Positions 18,081 through 26,448 of a DNA stretch of 64,000 bases are shown here, one piece after another. The position numbers and the translations under genes are program-made. The stretch's first letter is position 1; the number at the start of each line of letters is the position of its first letter. Source of the DNA: Bacteroidota bacterium (GTDB taxonomy: Bacteria > Bacteroidota > Rhodothermia > JANXDC01); NCBI GenBank assembly GCA_025998875.1, contig AP024675.1, forward strand, positions 558,001-622,000, in the 5' to 3' direction. The notes under the pieces are model-generated. The model was given only the letters and a program-made list of their open reading frames with translations. It did no database searches and had not been told where the DNA came from.

Positions 18081-20651
18081 TTACGATGCAGCCGGCGAGG
18101 ATGCACGCCCCGAGGTGGGCACCAGCCACCCCCTTTTCGGAAGCCGTCCCCTATCTTCCAGGTACTGCAGCAAGGCCGGTTGGAGCAAAAGGGCGCTGAG
18201 CAGGGTCAGGCCCACCCCGAAGAAGGCGACAAAACCCATGCTCCAGAGGCCGGGATGCAACGTGGTAAAAAGCCCTCCGAAGCCGAGCATAGTCGTGCTC
18301 GAGCCGATGGTGATGTGCTCTCCTGTGCTGCGCAGCACCCACCGAAGCCGACCTGGCCCCTCTTCCTGATAGCGGTGCGTAATATGCACCCCGTTATCTT
18401 CCCCGATGCCCAGCACGGCGGGCAAAACGGTGATATTGTACAGGTTGAAGAGCATCCCGAAGAGCCCCATGAGCCCGAAAAGCCACCAGAATCCCAGGAG
18501 CAGGGGCAACATGGCAATAAGGGTCCAGCCCAGCGATCCGAAGGTCAGCCACATCAAGGCGACGATCACCATCAGCGTACCTCCGATCATATAGGGCATC
18601 TCGGCCTCCATGAGTTCGATCATTTCGGCCGCGACGATGGAGGAGCTGGCCGCATAATAGACTTTGCCGTTGGGCAACACGACCCGTCCCACATCTTCCT
18701 TGAAGGCGATGGAGTTGCGCACATCCGATAGACCCACGGCGGGGTAGACCACGACGAAATTGCCCACCGTGCCGGCGCGGGTTAGGAAGAGCTGCTTGAG
18801 ATAGTCAGGCACCTCCTCAGCCCGCAGGGGACGGTCCACCTGAGCCGCCTCACGCAACTGCTCCAGCAACGCGCGCGTCTGCGCATCGGCCGCCTGCAGG
18901 AGAGGGTCCTCCAGCAACTGCCGGATTTCGGCCAGCAGGGCCAGTTTGCGGCGCTGGGCTTCGGGATCGGCGGGAAGCCGTTCGGCCAGAGCCTCTACGG
19001 AAAGGATCGTCGGAGAGGTGGAGTCCTGCTCCATGCGCTGACGCAACACGGCCGCCACCGCGGCCGCATCCTCCGGGCTATCGGTGACGATGTAGGCGGG
19101 ATTACGCTTCTGCACATATCCGAAGACCCGCACCTCCAGCTCGCGCAGGTGGGCGTACTCGGCAAACTCGGGCTCGAGCTTACCGAAGTCGTACTCGAAT
19201 CCCAGACGAGGAAGCGCAAGCAGACACAGGAGGGATATCCCCAGCCCCATGCCCAGCACAAGGCGCGGGGCCGGAAAGCGCCCCTCGCCCCGGCCGATCA
19301 CCTCCTGCCTGCGCGGGGGTAGATGCAACAGGCCATAACGCTCGACCAGCACCAACAGGGCGGGCAGGACCAGCAGGGCACTGAGCAGAGCGGATAGAAC
19401 ACCGGTTCCGGCGATAAAGCCGAATTCCGAAAACCCACGAAATCGAGCCAGCACCAGCACGTACAGGGAGGCCGCCGTGGTCAGAGCGCTTGTGGCGATG
19501 GCCGGTCCCGCCCAGCGCACCACGTGCTCCAGAGCCGAGAAGATATCCTCCCCTTCGGTGCGCAGTTCCACATAGCGGGCATAGGCGTGGATGCTGTAGT
19601 CGATCCCCATCCCGAAGAGGATCACAAACAGCACGGCGGTCATGAGGTTGAGTTTGCCGAAAAGCCACCACGCCAGCCCGAACGTCCAGCTAAGCCCCAT
19701 CAGCAGGGGCAGACCAATGAGCAGCAGGGTCAATGGCACGCGCAGCAATTCCTCCAGGTAAGCGCGCCGCTTCGAGGTCCCGGCTCGTATGCGTGCCCGG
19801 GCGGTCTTGAGCCAGAAGTACCCGGTAAGCAGGGCCAGTACGCCCGAAAACCCCGCGGCGAAGCTGGAAAACACATCATGCGTGATGGCCTCTACCTCAA
19901 AGAGCCGCCTCCGCATCCGTCCCCCGAGCTCGAGACGCATCTCGGGATGATAGCGTTGCGGCTGTAGCTGCTCGATTAGCCGCTCCAGCTGCTCATAGAC
20001 CCGCCGCACGTATCCGACGTCCGTCTCGCCCCCCGTGGGGATCAGCTCGACGATCATGATCGTGCTATCGTCGGATACGGGGTAGCGTTTGGGCAGGATC
20101 GTGTTGTAGGCGTCCTGTAGCAGGCTTCGCTCCCGCACCTGGAGCGCCTGTTCGAGGCTGTCGGGGGCTTCTTCGAGCTCGAAGAAAAACGGGTTAAGAC
20201 GCAGGCGGGCGCGTTCGGCCTCCCGTTCCAGGAAGCGCTTCAGCACCTGCAGTTCCTGTTCTGTAGCCAGATACAGGGCTCGATGACGAAACGGGCCCGG
20301 ATCGCGCTCGAAGTCGATGCGCCGGAAAAGCGGCTCTCCGGTAAGCGTATCCCGGAGCAGCCGGGCCCGCTTAATGGCCTCTCGGGCGAAGGCCAGATTG
20401 GCCTCGAAAGAAGGGCTCTGGATGATGAGCTGCACCCTGGATTCGGCCCCCAGAGTCTGACGGAGGCGATCAAGGGCGACTACGCTCGGATGATCCGGGG
20501 GCAGGAGATTGGCCAGATCCGTATCCACGCGCAACCGCAGGCCGTAATAGCCCCCCCAGAAAGCAAGCAGACCGGCTATAAGCAGCATCCAGGTGGGATG
20601 CCGGTACAGACGCACCAGATACGGGGCCAATCGGGCAAAGAGCGCGTTCAT
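18081..20651 (-). CDS. MMPL-type RND transporter (HpnN-like, putative lipid exporter)
   Basis: The 856-residue protein has RND topology: TM1 (about 20-38), then LRLRVDTDLANLLPPDHPSV, a start shared by hopanoid-type and MmpL-like RND proteins. Two clusters of TM helices follow. One contains LFVILFGMGIDYSIHAYARY and the second VLPAVLGIGEDNGVHITHRY, each with the acidic residues of the proton relay. At ~860 residues it is shorter than drug pumps and fits the lipid/MMPL branch. Its ATG overlaps the stop of the DUF3047 gene. An MlaC-like gene in the same operon recalls the HpnM/HpnN pairing, so export of a lipid or glycolipid is the working inference. Confidence 0.88.
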   Translation of the reverse strand: MNALFARLAPYLVRLYRHPTWMLLIAGLLAFWGGYYGLRLRVDTDLANLLPPDHPSVVALDRLRQTLGAESRVQLIIQSPSFEANLAFAREAIKRARLLRDTLTGEPLFRRIDFERDPGPFRHRALYLATEQELQVLKRFLEREAERARLRLNPFFFELEEAPDSLEQALQVRERSLLQDAYNTILPKRYPVSDDSTIMIVELIPTGGETDVGYVRRVYEQLERLIEQLQPQRYHPEMRLELGGRMRRRLFEVEAITHDVFSSFAAGFSGVLALLTGYFWLKTARARIRAGTSKRRAYLEELLRVPLTLLLIGLPLLMGLSWTFGLAWWLFGKLNLMTAVLFVILFGMGIDYSIHAYARYVELRTEGEDIFSALEHVVRWAGPAIATSALTTAASLYVLVLARFRGFSEFGFIAGTGVLSALLSALLVLPALLVLVERYGLLHLPPRRQEVIGRGEGRFPAPRLVLGMGLGISLLCLLALPRLGFEYDFGKLEPEFAEYAHLRELEVRVFGYVQKRNPAYIVTDSPEDAAAVAAVLRQRMEQDSTSPTILSVEALAERLPADPEAQRRKLALLAEIRQLLEDPLLQAADAQTRALLEQLREAAQVDRPLRAEEVPDYLKQLFLTRAGTVGNFVVVYPAVGLSDVRNSIAFKEDVGRVVLPNGKVYYAASSSIVAAEMIELMEAEMPYMIGGTLMVIVALMWLTFGSLGWTLIAMLPLLLGFWWLFGLMGLFGMLFNLYNITVLPAVLGIGEDNGVHITHRYQEEGPGRLRWVLRSTGEHITIGSSTTMLGFGGLFTTLHPGLWSMGFVAFFGVGLTLLSALLLQPALLQYLEDRGRLPKRGWLVPTSGRASSPAAS

Positions 20652-21436
20652 CTCAGGGGTATCAGCTCTGTGGCCAGCTCCGGACGCTCCAGAGCGATCA
20701 GGTTATCGAAATCCGCCAGGGACTGATCCCGCACGGAATCGGAATCCGACCATAGCCCTATGGCGAGCACCACCTCCGGAGGTTCAGCGCCAAAAAGGCG
20801 GCGGTAATCTTCCCGCACGTTGCGCACCACCGTTCTCCACTGACCCAAGCCCCCCGATCCGCTGGCGACTACGACGACCTTCAGGTTGCCGAAGATCCCT
20901 TTGCTCACCACGGTCCCCTCCGGGAGGGTACTACTCCAGACATACCGGATCGTGCGCGGTATGCCGAGGGCGTTCACGGAAAAGGTGATCATCACGCCTG
21001 CGGCGGAATCATCCAGATGGCCTTGGTCCTCCCGCGCCCCCACGGGGAGCCGATGCAGACGCCAGTTCCAGTGAAGCACGGGATAGGCACGTAGGTTCCA
21101 CGACCGACGCTCTGCATTGGGATAGAGGATGTATGTCCAGGCCCGCCGGGTATGGACGCGTACAAACTGGTTGTCGCATTCCCGCAATATCCGGAACGGA
21201 TATCGGCCGGAGGCCGTATCGGAAGCCACAATCGGGCGCAGCCGGCGATCTTCCAGCACCCTCCAGGCCGACGGCCAGAGCCCGACCCGCTCGGACTCGA
21301 AGTCCTCGATTACCACCACAGCGGGCGGAAGGGGCGATCGCAAAGGGGGAAGACAATCCCCACCGCGGAAACCCGAACCCTGAGCTCCGCCATGCCAGAA
21401 CCAGGAGAAGAGCACCAGTACAGGAAACCCCATCAT
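20648..21436 (-). CDS. Secreted DUF3047-family protein
   Basis: This 262-residue protein has an N-terminal signal (MMGFPVLVLFSWFWHGGAQG). The body shows DUF3047 features: an IEDFESE start, the central YVWSSTLPEGT, then VRNVREDYRRLFGAEPPEVV and a GLWSDSDSV near the end. The family is usually exported and has no established function; a beta-sandwich carbohydrate-binding-like fold is plausible. It directly abuts the membrane protein gene (no gap) and overlaps the transporter by ATGA, so it is strictly part of the operon. I infer that it handles the exported product in the periplasm. Confidence 0.7.
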   Translation of the reverse strand: MMGFPVLVLFSWFWHGGAQGSGFRGGDCLPPLRSPLPPAVVVIEDFESERVGLWPSAWRVLEDRRLRPIVASDTASGRYPFRILRECDNQFVRVHTRRAWTYILYPNAERRSWNLRAYPVLHWNWRLHRLPVGAREDQGHLDDSAAGVMITFSVNALGIPRTIRYVWSSTLPEGTVVSKGIFGNLKVVVVASGSGGLGQWRTVVRNVREDYRRLFGAEPPEVVLAIGLWSDSDSVRDQSLADFDNLIALERPELATELIPLR

Positions 21437-22411
21437 TCAAGCAGCCCGGGCTTGTTCGGGTAAGGAGACTGCCTGTTTAAACGCCCTTCTCCTGTCCGGG
21501 TTGCCCATCTGCAGAGCGAGCACAAGCACGTTGAGCGTTTTTTCCAACACAATCTGGGTAAGCAGCAGCGCCGCTACAGAGGCCGAGGAAAAGTTTAGCG
21601 AGCTGGCCAGCATGACCTGGAGGTTCATCACAAGCACCTCCTTTCCCGGAAGACCGGGCAGGCGGGCAGAGAGGATATCGACCACCAGCAGGGTAAACAA
21701 CCCCTTCAGGGGCACCCCCGGGGCCCCCGCATACCACATGCCGATCGTGCATATATGCACCAGAAGCAGCCGCCCGGCGTGTATACTGGCCAGCTCCAGC
21801 AAAACCCGGCCCGGAAGATGAAAGACAAAACGCCGGAACCGATATCCCGCTACCCCCAGGATCGCCCCCAGCACGGCCAGCCCTGCCCAGGAGGTCCACT
21901 CCCATCGGGGCAGGATCCGATCGGCCAGCGTGGCGTTGCCTATCAGCAGCAGGCCCACCAGGCTCAGGGCAAGCAGGGTGGATATACCCGCTGAAAGCAG
22001 GTTGTTATCCTTGATCCCCTGCCAGACCGCCCGGGTCGGGAGACCCAGCCTGCGCTGAGCCCAGAAAAACAGGTATGCCTCTCCGGAGTAGCCCAGCAGA
22101 TCCCGGTTGTAGACCCGCTTGAGCAGAAAGGTCCGCAGTCCCTCCGAGAACGGGAAACGCCAGATCCGGCGATATACCCATAGCTCCGAGACCGGGAGGG
22201 ACAGGTAGGAGAGCGCAAAAAACCCGTAAAACCAGGGGGAATCAGGCAGCTGTTCAAGGATCCGCCCCCAGCCCACGTGGCTCAAATGGTAGACGGATAC
22301 CGCTACCGCCGCCATGAAGCATAGGTACGAAACCCATCCTCCGATTCGGGAGAACATCTGGCTCCAGGGACGATCACGCCCGTAGACGATCCGCTGCGCA
22401 AGCCTCTTCAT
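21437..22411 (-). CDS. Polytopic membrane protein, LPG-synthase/flippase-like
   Basis: The 324-residue protein has about seven or eight hydrophobic segments (for example WVSYLCFMAAVAVSVYHL, STLLALSLVGLLLIG and GLFTLLVVDIL). The stretch LLGYSGEAYLFFWAQRRLGL recalls the conserved GE-containing motif of lysylphosphatidylglycerol-synthase TM/flippase-like proteins (UPF0104). That assignment is tentative. It overlaps the upstream GT2 gene by ATGA and abuts the DUF3047 gene. In this operon it is a good candidate for turning a lipid-linked sugar across the inner membrane, but no direct evidence is in the sequence. Confidence 0.6.
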   Translation of the reverse strand: MKRLAQRIVYGRDRPWSQMFSRIGGWVSYLCFMAAVAVSVYHLSHVGWGRILEQLPDSPWFYGFFALSYLSLPVSELWVYRRIWRFPFSEGLRTFLLKRVYNRDLLGYSGEAYLFFWAQRRLGLPTRAVWQGIKDNNLLSAGISTLLALSLVGLLLIGNATLADRILPRWEWTSWAGLAVLGAILGVAGYRFRRFVFHLPGRVLLELASIHAGRLLLVHICTIGMWYAGAPGVPLKGLFTLLVVDILSARLPGLPGKEVLVMNLQVMLASSLNFSSASVAALLLTQIVLEKTLNVLVLALQMGNPDRRRAFKQAVSLPEQARAA

Positions 22412-23199
22412 GGGCTCTGCTCCCGTTGCAACTCCGCCTCGTGGCGCAGAACCTCCCGGTCAGAGGAAAAGAGGGCAAAACTGGCCCGCTCGGCTTCGCT
22501 GAGCCGAAAAGCGGGGTGGTACCAGAGCGAACCGCGGATCCGGGCATATCCATAGCCCAGACAACCGAGGGGATGATTGCGCAGCCGGTTCAAAAAATGG
22601 GTCAGCTCCCAGGTATTGCGACCGTGATAACATCGGATAAACAGATAGGCGTACTCCCGGCCCAGGAGGCGTACGCGCCTCGACCACCAGCGATCTCGAT
22701 AGGCGGTATCCTCCTGACGGGCCCAATCCGGATAGCGTATTGCGGCTTCGCGCCGGTGCAGAATCGTCCCCGGCGTGCCCCGGCGGATCTGCGCGCGAAA
22801 GGGACGGCTTCTCCAGGTGGGCAAGTCCAGATGCACCAGCGTGTAGCGCAAGAGCACGGCATCATAGCCCTGCAGGGCATAATGCATCTGCACCCGGATA
22901 CGATCCGGATGATACCAGTCGTCATCGTCCCACTGGAGGCAGAACTCCCCTGTGGCCAGCTCCAGGCTGATATTGCGCAGCGCGCCCAGACTCAGACGGG
23001 GCCGACGGCCGATGCGCTCATAGCGCACCTGATCCGGAGGCAACTCCGCGAGCATCGGGCTCAGATCTGTCTCTCCATCGTCGACGACGACGAGCTCCCG
23101 GTTAGGCCAGTTCTGGCGCTGAAAACAACGCACGGCCTGCCTGACCCACTGCGGCCGATCGGCGGTGACCATCAGACAGCTAACCCGAGGCAGGCTCAT
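22408..23199 (-). CDS. GT2-family glycosyltransferase
   Basis: This 263-residue GT-A enzyme opens with PRVSCLMVTADRPQWVRQAV and has RELVVVDDGETD (nucleotide-sugar site). The acidic metal motif sits in ATGEFCLQWDDDDWYHPDRI. It has no membrane helices. The family moves a sugar from a nucleotide donor to many kinds of acceptors. It is the second of three glycosyltransferases in the operon; both its ends overlap neighbours by ATGA, so expression is tightly coupled. Confidence 0.9.
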   Translation of the reverse strand: MSLPRVSCLMVTADRPQWVRQAVRCFQRQNWPNRELVVVDDGETDLSPMLAELPPDQVRYERIGRRPRLSLGALRNISLELATGEFCLQWDDDDWYHPDRIRVQMHYALQGYDAVLLRYTLVHLDLPTWRSRPFRAQIRRGTPGTILHRREAAIRYPDWARQEDTAYRDRWWSRRVRLLGREYAYLFIRCYHGRNTWELTHFLNRLRNHPLGCLGYGYARIRGSLWYHPAFRLSEAERASFALFSSDREVLRHEAELQREQSP

Positions 23200-24239
23200 G
23201 AGACCACCGCATCCTCCACTGCTCGCGTTTCCGATACGGAAGCCTCACCACAGGGGGCTTGCTGCTGAAGCAGATGGGCCCATACCCGATCGGCGAAGGC
23301 ATAAAACGGACCTTTTTCGCGCAGAATGCCGAAATGCAGCGCATAGGGCGTTACGTACATATAATCCCCCCATCCGGGCAGGAGACTCAAGAGGCCCATA
23401 AGCAGCGTACGCAGCCAGACAGGCCTATAGGCCCGCATGGCGTACAGCAGAGGACGGGAATAGTAGAGCACGGAGACCTCTCGGAAGTCGGGATCGTACC
23501 GGGTGAAATCCGAGACGAAATCCAGCTGGGGGCTTTCCTGCCCCTGCAGCCAGGGGAAAACGGGCAAGTTCAGGCTGGCCATAGCCATGGCCAGGCTCCA
23601 TTCGGCCGATTCCTCGGATCGTCCCGCCTCCTGTCTGCGGCTGCGGAAGTGCGTCCGAGACATCTGGCTCAGGAAATACGAGGCCAGATCGCCGACCTGA
23701 CGGGCCAGATCCCGATCCTGGGCGAACATCATGCCCGCCTGGACCCGGCTCAGATACGTGAGCCCGAACCGGCTAAGCGTACGCGCTCGCCGATTGAGCA
23801 CCCAGTCCCAGATCACGCGCACATCTTTGGGACCTCCGAAGAAGACATCGGCGATTTGGGTGCCCGTGATCGTAAACGGGTAGGCCCGCAGGTGGTGCCA
23901 GAGGGGATCCGGAGGCCGACACCAGACCAGATCGGCATCCACATAGAGGGTGCGCTCGAAGGGCAGATACCGGTAAAAGTTGTGTTTGAAACCGACCACG
24001 GAGGCATGTTCGGACGCTAGCGGCAAGACCACATCGAACAGCTCCCGCAGGCCATGTTCGACCAGCGCGGCCTGATGCGCCTCCGTGCACACCAGCGCAA
24101 CCGGCCTCTGGGTATCATACCGGCGCAGGGTCGTCAGGGAGGCTACCGCATGTCGCAGATAGCGCAGATCTCCGTAGGAGACGTAGAGATAGCCCTCTTG
24201 GCCAAATGATTGTGGAATCCAATCCTGGGACATGTTCAT
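23196..24239 (-). CDS. GT8-like glycosyltransferase (nucleotide-diphospho-sugar transferase fold)
   Basis: ATG 24239 is chosen because AAGGAG lies 6 bases upstream and family-like sequence begins here (QEGYLYVSYGDLRYLRHAV); the open frame upstream runs into mlaC. The product has 347 residues. The DXD metal site is in RTLYVDADLVWCRPPDP, and a later YLSRVQAGMMFAQD resembles the acceptor-side block of GT8-type enzymes. The C-terminal third is less conserved. It starts 16 bases after the MlaC-like gene, the only non-overlapping junction in the upper part of the operon. Confidence 0.8.
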   Translation of the reverse strand: MNMSQDWIPQSFGQEGYLYVSYGDLRYLRHAVASLTTLRRYDTQRPVALVCTEAHQAALVEHGLRELFDVVLPLASEHASVVGFKHNFYRYLPFERTLYVDADLVWCRPPDPLWHHLRAYPFTITGTQIADVFFGGPKDVRVIWDWVLNRRARTLSRFGLTYLSRVQAGMMFAQDRDLARQVGDLASYFLSQMSRTHFRSRRQEAGRSEESAEWSLAMAMASLNLPVFPWLQGQESPQLDFVSDFTRYDPDFREVSVLYYSRPLLYAMRAYRPVWLRTLLMGLLSLLPGWGDYMYVTPYALHFGILREKGPFYAFADRVWAHLLQQQAPCGEASVSETRAVEDAVVS

Positions 24240-24255
24240 CTGGCTCCTTCTTTGC

Positions 24256-24873
24256 TCAGGAAGAGGCAGAGCGCGCCCGGCGCTGCAGGCGTTCCAGGAG
24301 GTAATTGAATCCACGGGTGCGCAGTACAGGCTCGAAGGAGCGCCGATAGCTCTGCGCGGTGCTGACCCCGTCGAGCAGATAATCGACGATGAGCCATGAG
24401 GCACCCCGTTTTCGCAACACATAGTCCACGCGCACCGTGGTGCGCTCCAGCGTGGCGCGTGTTTCCACGTAGGCGGAATCGCCGCTTACCCGAACGGCCT
24501 CGTATGAGACGCGGGCGCGGTAAATATCCAAATCCTTCAGGGAATTTTCCTCAATGACCTGCCGAAAAACGGCGACAAACCGGGCCCGCTCCTCCGGGCT
24601 GATGCGACCCCACCAGGCTCCCAGCGCCATGCGGGCCATGGCCTCGAAATCCATGAGCTCGGTGAGCACCTTTTTGAGCCGCTCTCGCTGCTCGGACGTG
24701 GGGGTCGTACCCCGGGGCCCCAGAATGGCCTTGATCTGCCGATCCCGGCCCTCGAGGAGGGAGCGGAGGCGGGCCTCTTCACTACTCTGGGCAACCGGCT
24801 CAGGCTCCGGCAAGCCGGGATTCAAGGACAGGATGCCGCACCATGTCAGCAAAGCTATGAGCAGAGGCCTCAT
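24256..24873 (-). CDS. MlaC/Ttg2D-like periplasmic phospholipid-binding protein
   Basis: This 205-residue protein has a signal peptide (MRPLLIALLTWCGILSLNPG). The MlaC pattern follows: FEAMARMALGAWWGRISPEE then RARFVAVFRQVIEE, a central strand-rich segment, and VRVDYVLRKRGASWLIVDYL leading into GVSTAQSYRRSFEPVL. In E. coli MlaC ferries phospholipids between outer and inner membrane complexes; the related HpnM is linked to hopanoid transport. No MlaA, MlaB, MlaD, MlaE or MlaF homologue is in the window, so here it probably works with the operon's RND transporter and TolC-like protein (inference). It overlaps the TolC-like gene by ATGA. Confidence 0.88.
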   Translation of the reverse strand: MRPLLIALLTWCGILSLNPGLPEPEPVAQSSEEARLRSLLEGRDRQIKAILGPRGTTPTSEQRERLKKVLTELMDFEAMARMALGAWWGRISPEERARFVAVFRQVIEENSLKDLDIYRARVSYEAVRVSGDSAYVETRATLERTTVRVDYVLRKRGASWLIVDYLLDGVSTAQSYRRSFEPVLRTRGFNYLLERLQRRARSASS

Positions 24874-26219
24874 GATTCTCCCCTTTTCTGGTGCATCAGC
24901 GCTTCATACAACCTGCCCGAGGCGCGCTGCAGGCGCAACCAGGCCAGGTATCGCTCATAGAGCACTGTATAGAGGTTGCGGCGGAGCTCAAGGCGGGCCT
25001 GCACGGCTTCGACGAGATCCTTGGCGCTGCCGAGATCCAGGTCGAAGTTGATCTCTTCGGTGCGCAACCACTCGTTGGCGACCCGCAGCGCGCGCTCCAG
25101 AGCCACAGAGGCGCTGTCTTTGGCCCGAAACTCGCTCCAGGCCTGGGCCACTTCCGCCTCGACAGCCCGTTTGAGCGCTTCGTACTGGGCGCGCACCTGC
25201 TCCCTACGCAGACGGGCTCGGTCCAGGGCCAGAGCGGTCAGGCGAAAGTTCAGATTCTGCCGGATCACGATCCCGGCCCCGATATAGCGGGCATTCATGG
25301 GATCGTAAACAAAGGGATTGCGGAAACGGGACACATGCGGAGCCAGGCTCAATTCCGCGCGCACACCCAGCAGGACCTGGGGCAAGCGGTCTAGGCGCGT
25401 GACCCGATACGTAGCCTCGGCCGCCTCCATAGCGGCGCGCAGGCCAAAGAGCTCAGGTCGGTAGGCGAGGGCCAGAGCCTGATATTCCTCCAGGGGACGA
25501 ATCGGAAGCGGGATGCGCTGCAGGGCGGAATCGAGCGGACGGATCTGGACTGAGGATGAGAGGCCAAGCTGCAGTCGCCATCCCTCCTGAAGCACCCTGT
25601 GCTGGCGTTCCAGCTCGAGGGCCTGCAGGCGCAACTGCTCCTCGAAGAGCCTGGCCTTGTACAGATCCGCCTGCCGAACCCCCTCTGCGCCCTCAGCCAG
25701 CAGGCTATCGAGCAGCCGGAGGGCGCGCCGCAGCAGTCCCTCGGCCTCTTGACGCAGCTCATCGAGGGCCTGCACGTACAAGGTTCCGTAATACAACTGC
25801 GCCACGCGCCAGGCCACTTCTTCCCGCTGCCGCAGCCAGTTCTGCTCGGCGGCCTCCTGGAGGGCAGAGGCAGCCTCTTGAAGTATTTTCGTTCGATTCC
25901 ACAGGTAGATGGGCTGCACCCCCTCGACGACCCACTGCGTGAAGGGACCTGGACGGGACCAATCCCAGCCGAGATCGGGATCCCGATAATCACCCTGAGC
26001 AGCGGGGGTGAGGGTCAGAAACCCGCGCAGGTTGATCTCCGGAATCCACCGCAGTGCGCGGGCGCGCTCCCGATCCACCGCGGCCGCCTCTATATCGGTG
26101 GCCGCCGCCTGCAAATCCGGGGCCTGCTCAATGGCTCGCTGCAGGGCCTGTGATACAGATACGACCAGCGAATCGGCCCCCCACCACAGGCCTATTCCCC
26201 ACACCCATCCGATGAGCAT
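24870..26219 (-). CDS. TolC-like outer-membrane channel protein, first gene of the glycosyltransferase/export operon
   Basis: The 449-residue protein has a short signal (MLIGWVWGIGLWWGADSL) and the duplicated helical/beta pattern of outer-membrane efflux proteins. It begins VSVSQALQRAIEQAPDLQAA and includes NLRGFLTLTPAAQGD and later LNFRLTALALDRARLRREQV. Its ATG lies 35 bases from a double TetR-type operator. It is separate from the drug-efflux TolC at 10.5-11.9 kb. As first gene of an operon with an MlaC-like carrier, three glycosyltransferases and an MMPL transporter, it may form the outer-membrane exit for the product. No adaptor (HlyD/AcrA) gene is in the operon, which is unusual. Confidence 0.85.
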   Translation of the reverse strand: MLIGWVWGIGLWWGADSLVVSVSQALQRAIEQAPDLQAAATDIEAAAVDRERARALRWIPEINLRGFLTLTPAAQGDYRDPDLGWDWSRPGPFTQWVVEGVQPIYLWNRTKILQEAASALQEAAEQNWLRQREEVAWRVAQLYYGTLYVQALDELRQEAEGLLRRALRLLDSLLAEGAEGVRQADLYKARLFEEQLRLQALELERQHRVLQEGWRLQLGLSSSVQIRPLDSALQRIPLPIRPLEEYQALALAYRPELFGLRAAMEAAEATYRVTRLDRLPQVLLGVRAELSLAPHVSRFRNPFVYDPMNARYIGAGIVIRQNLNFRLTALALDRARLRREQVRAQYEALKRAVEAEVAQAWSEFRAKDSASVALERALRVANEWLRTEEINFDLDLGSAKDLVEAVQARLELRRNLYTVLYERYLAWLRLQRASGRLYEALMHQKRGES

Positions 26220-26254
26220 AGACGATCATGTTCGTCCGTATGGCGTCCCAACTC

Positions 26255-26287
26255 TGACCGGCCGGTCAGTTTACGACCGCACGGTCG
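26255..26287. promoter_or_regulatory. Double TetR-type operator upstream of the export operon
   Basis: A perfect palindrome TGACC-GGCC-GGTCA lies at 26255-26268 (extended to 16 bp by flanking C/G), and CGACC-GCAC-GGTCG lies at 26274-26287. The centres are 19 bp apart and the 5-base spacer reads TAAAC on the minus strand. This is the same layout as at 12560-12592. It lies 36 bases upstream of the TolC-like gene and 49 bases upstream of the hbd promoter, so it could act on either direction; proximity favours the leftward operon. Confidence 0.78.
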
Positions 26288-26335
26288 CGAGGGCGTTAAC
26301 GTATCCTGCCCCGGCGAGGTTCCTTTTGCTTCGGA

Positions 26336-26367
26336 TTGCACCCCTCTCCAGCAGCTGCGTAGCTTTG
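26336..26367 (+). promoter_or_regulatory. Promoter of hbd / acyl-CoA dehydrogenase
   Basis: TTG (26336-26338), a 21-base spacer and TAGCTTTG (26360-26367) fit TTG-N19-21-TAnnTTTG very well. Just past the expected start a 6-bp hairpin (GCGCCA 26369-26374 with TGGCGC 26381-26386) would cap the messenger's 5' end. A GGGAGAAAAGAG ribosome site precedes ATG 26449. Confidence 0.7.
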
Positions 26368-26448
26368 GGCGCCATCCATTTGGCGCGGCCTCTCAAAGCC
26401 AGACAGGCAGTTGCCTTCTTTTAGACGAACCAGCGGGAGAAAAGAGAC

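Noticed and set aside
16896-26219. Calling the eight-gene operon a hopanoid gene cluster
   Set aside because: Only the MlaC-like and MMPL genes resemble hpnM/hpnN. No squalene synthase, squalene-hopene cyclase or radical-SAM hpnH/hpnJ gene is present.
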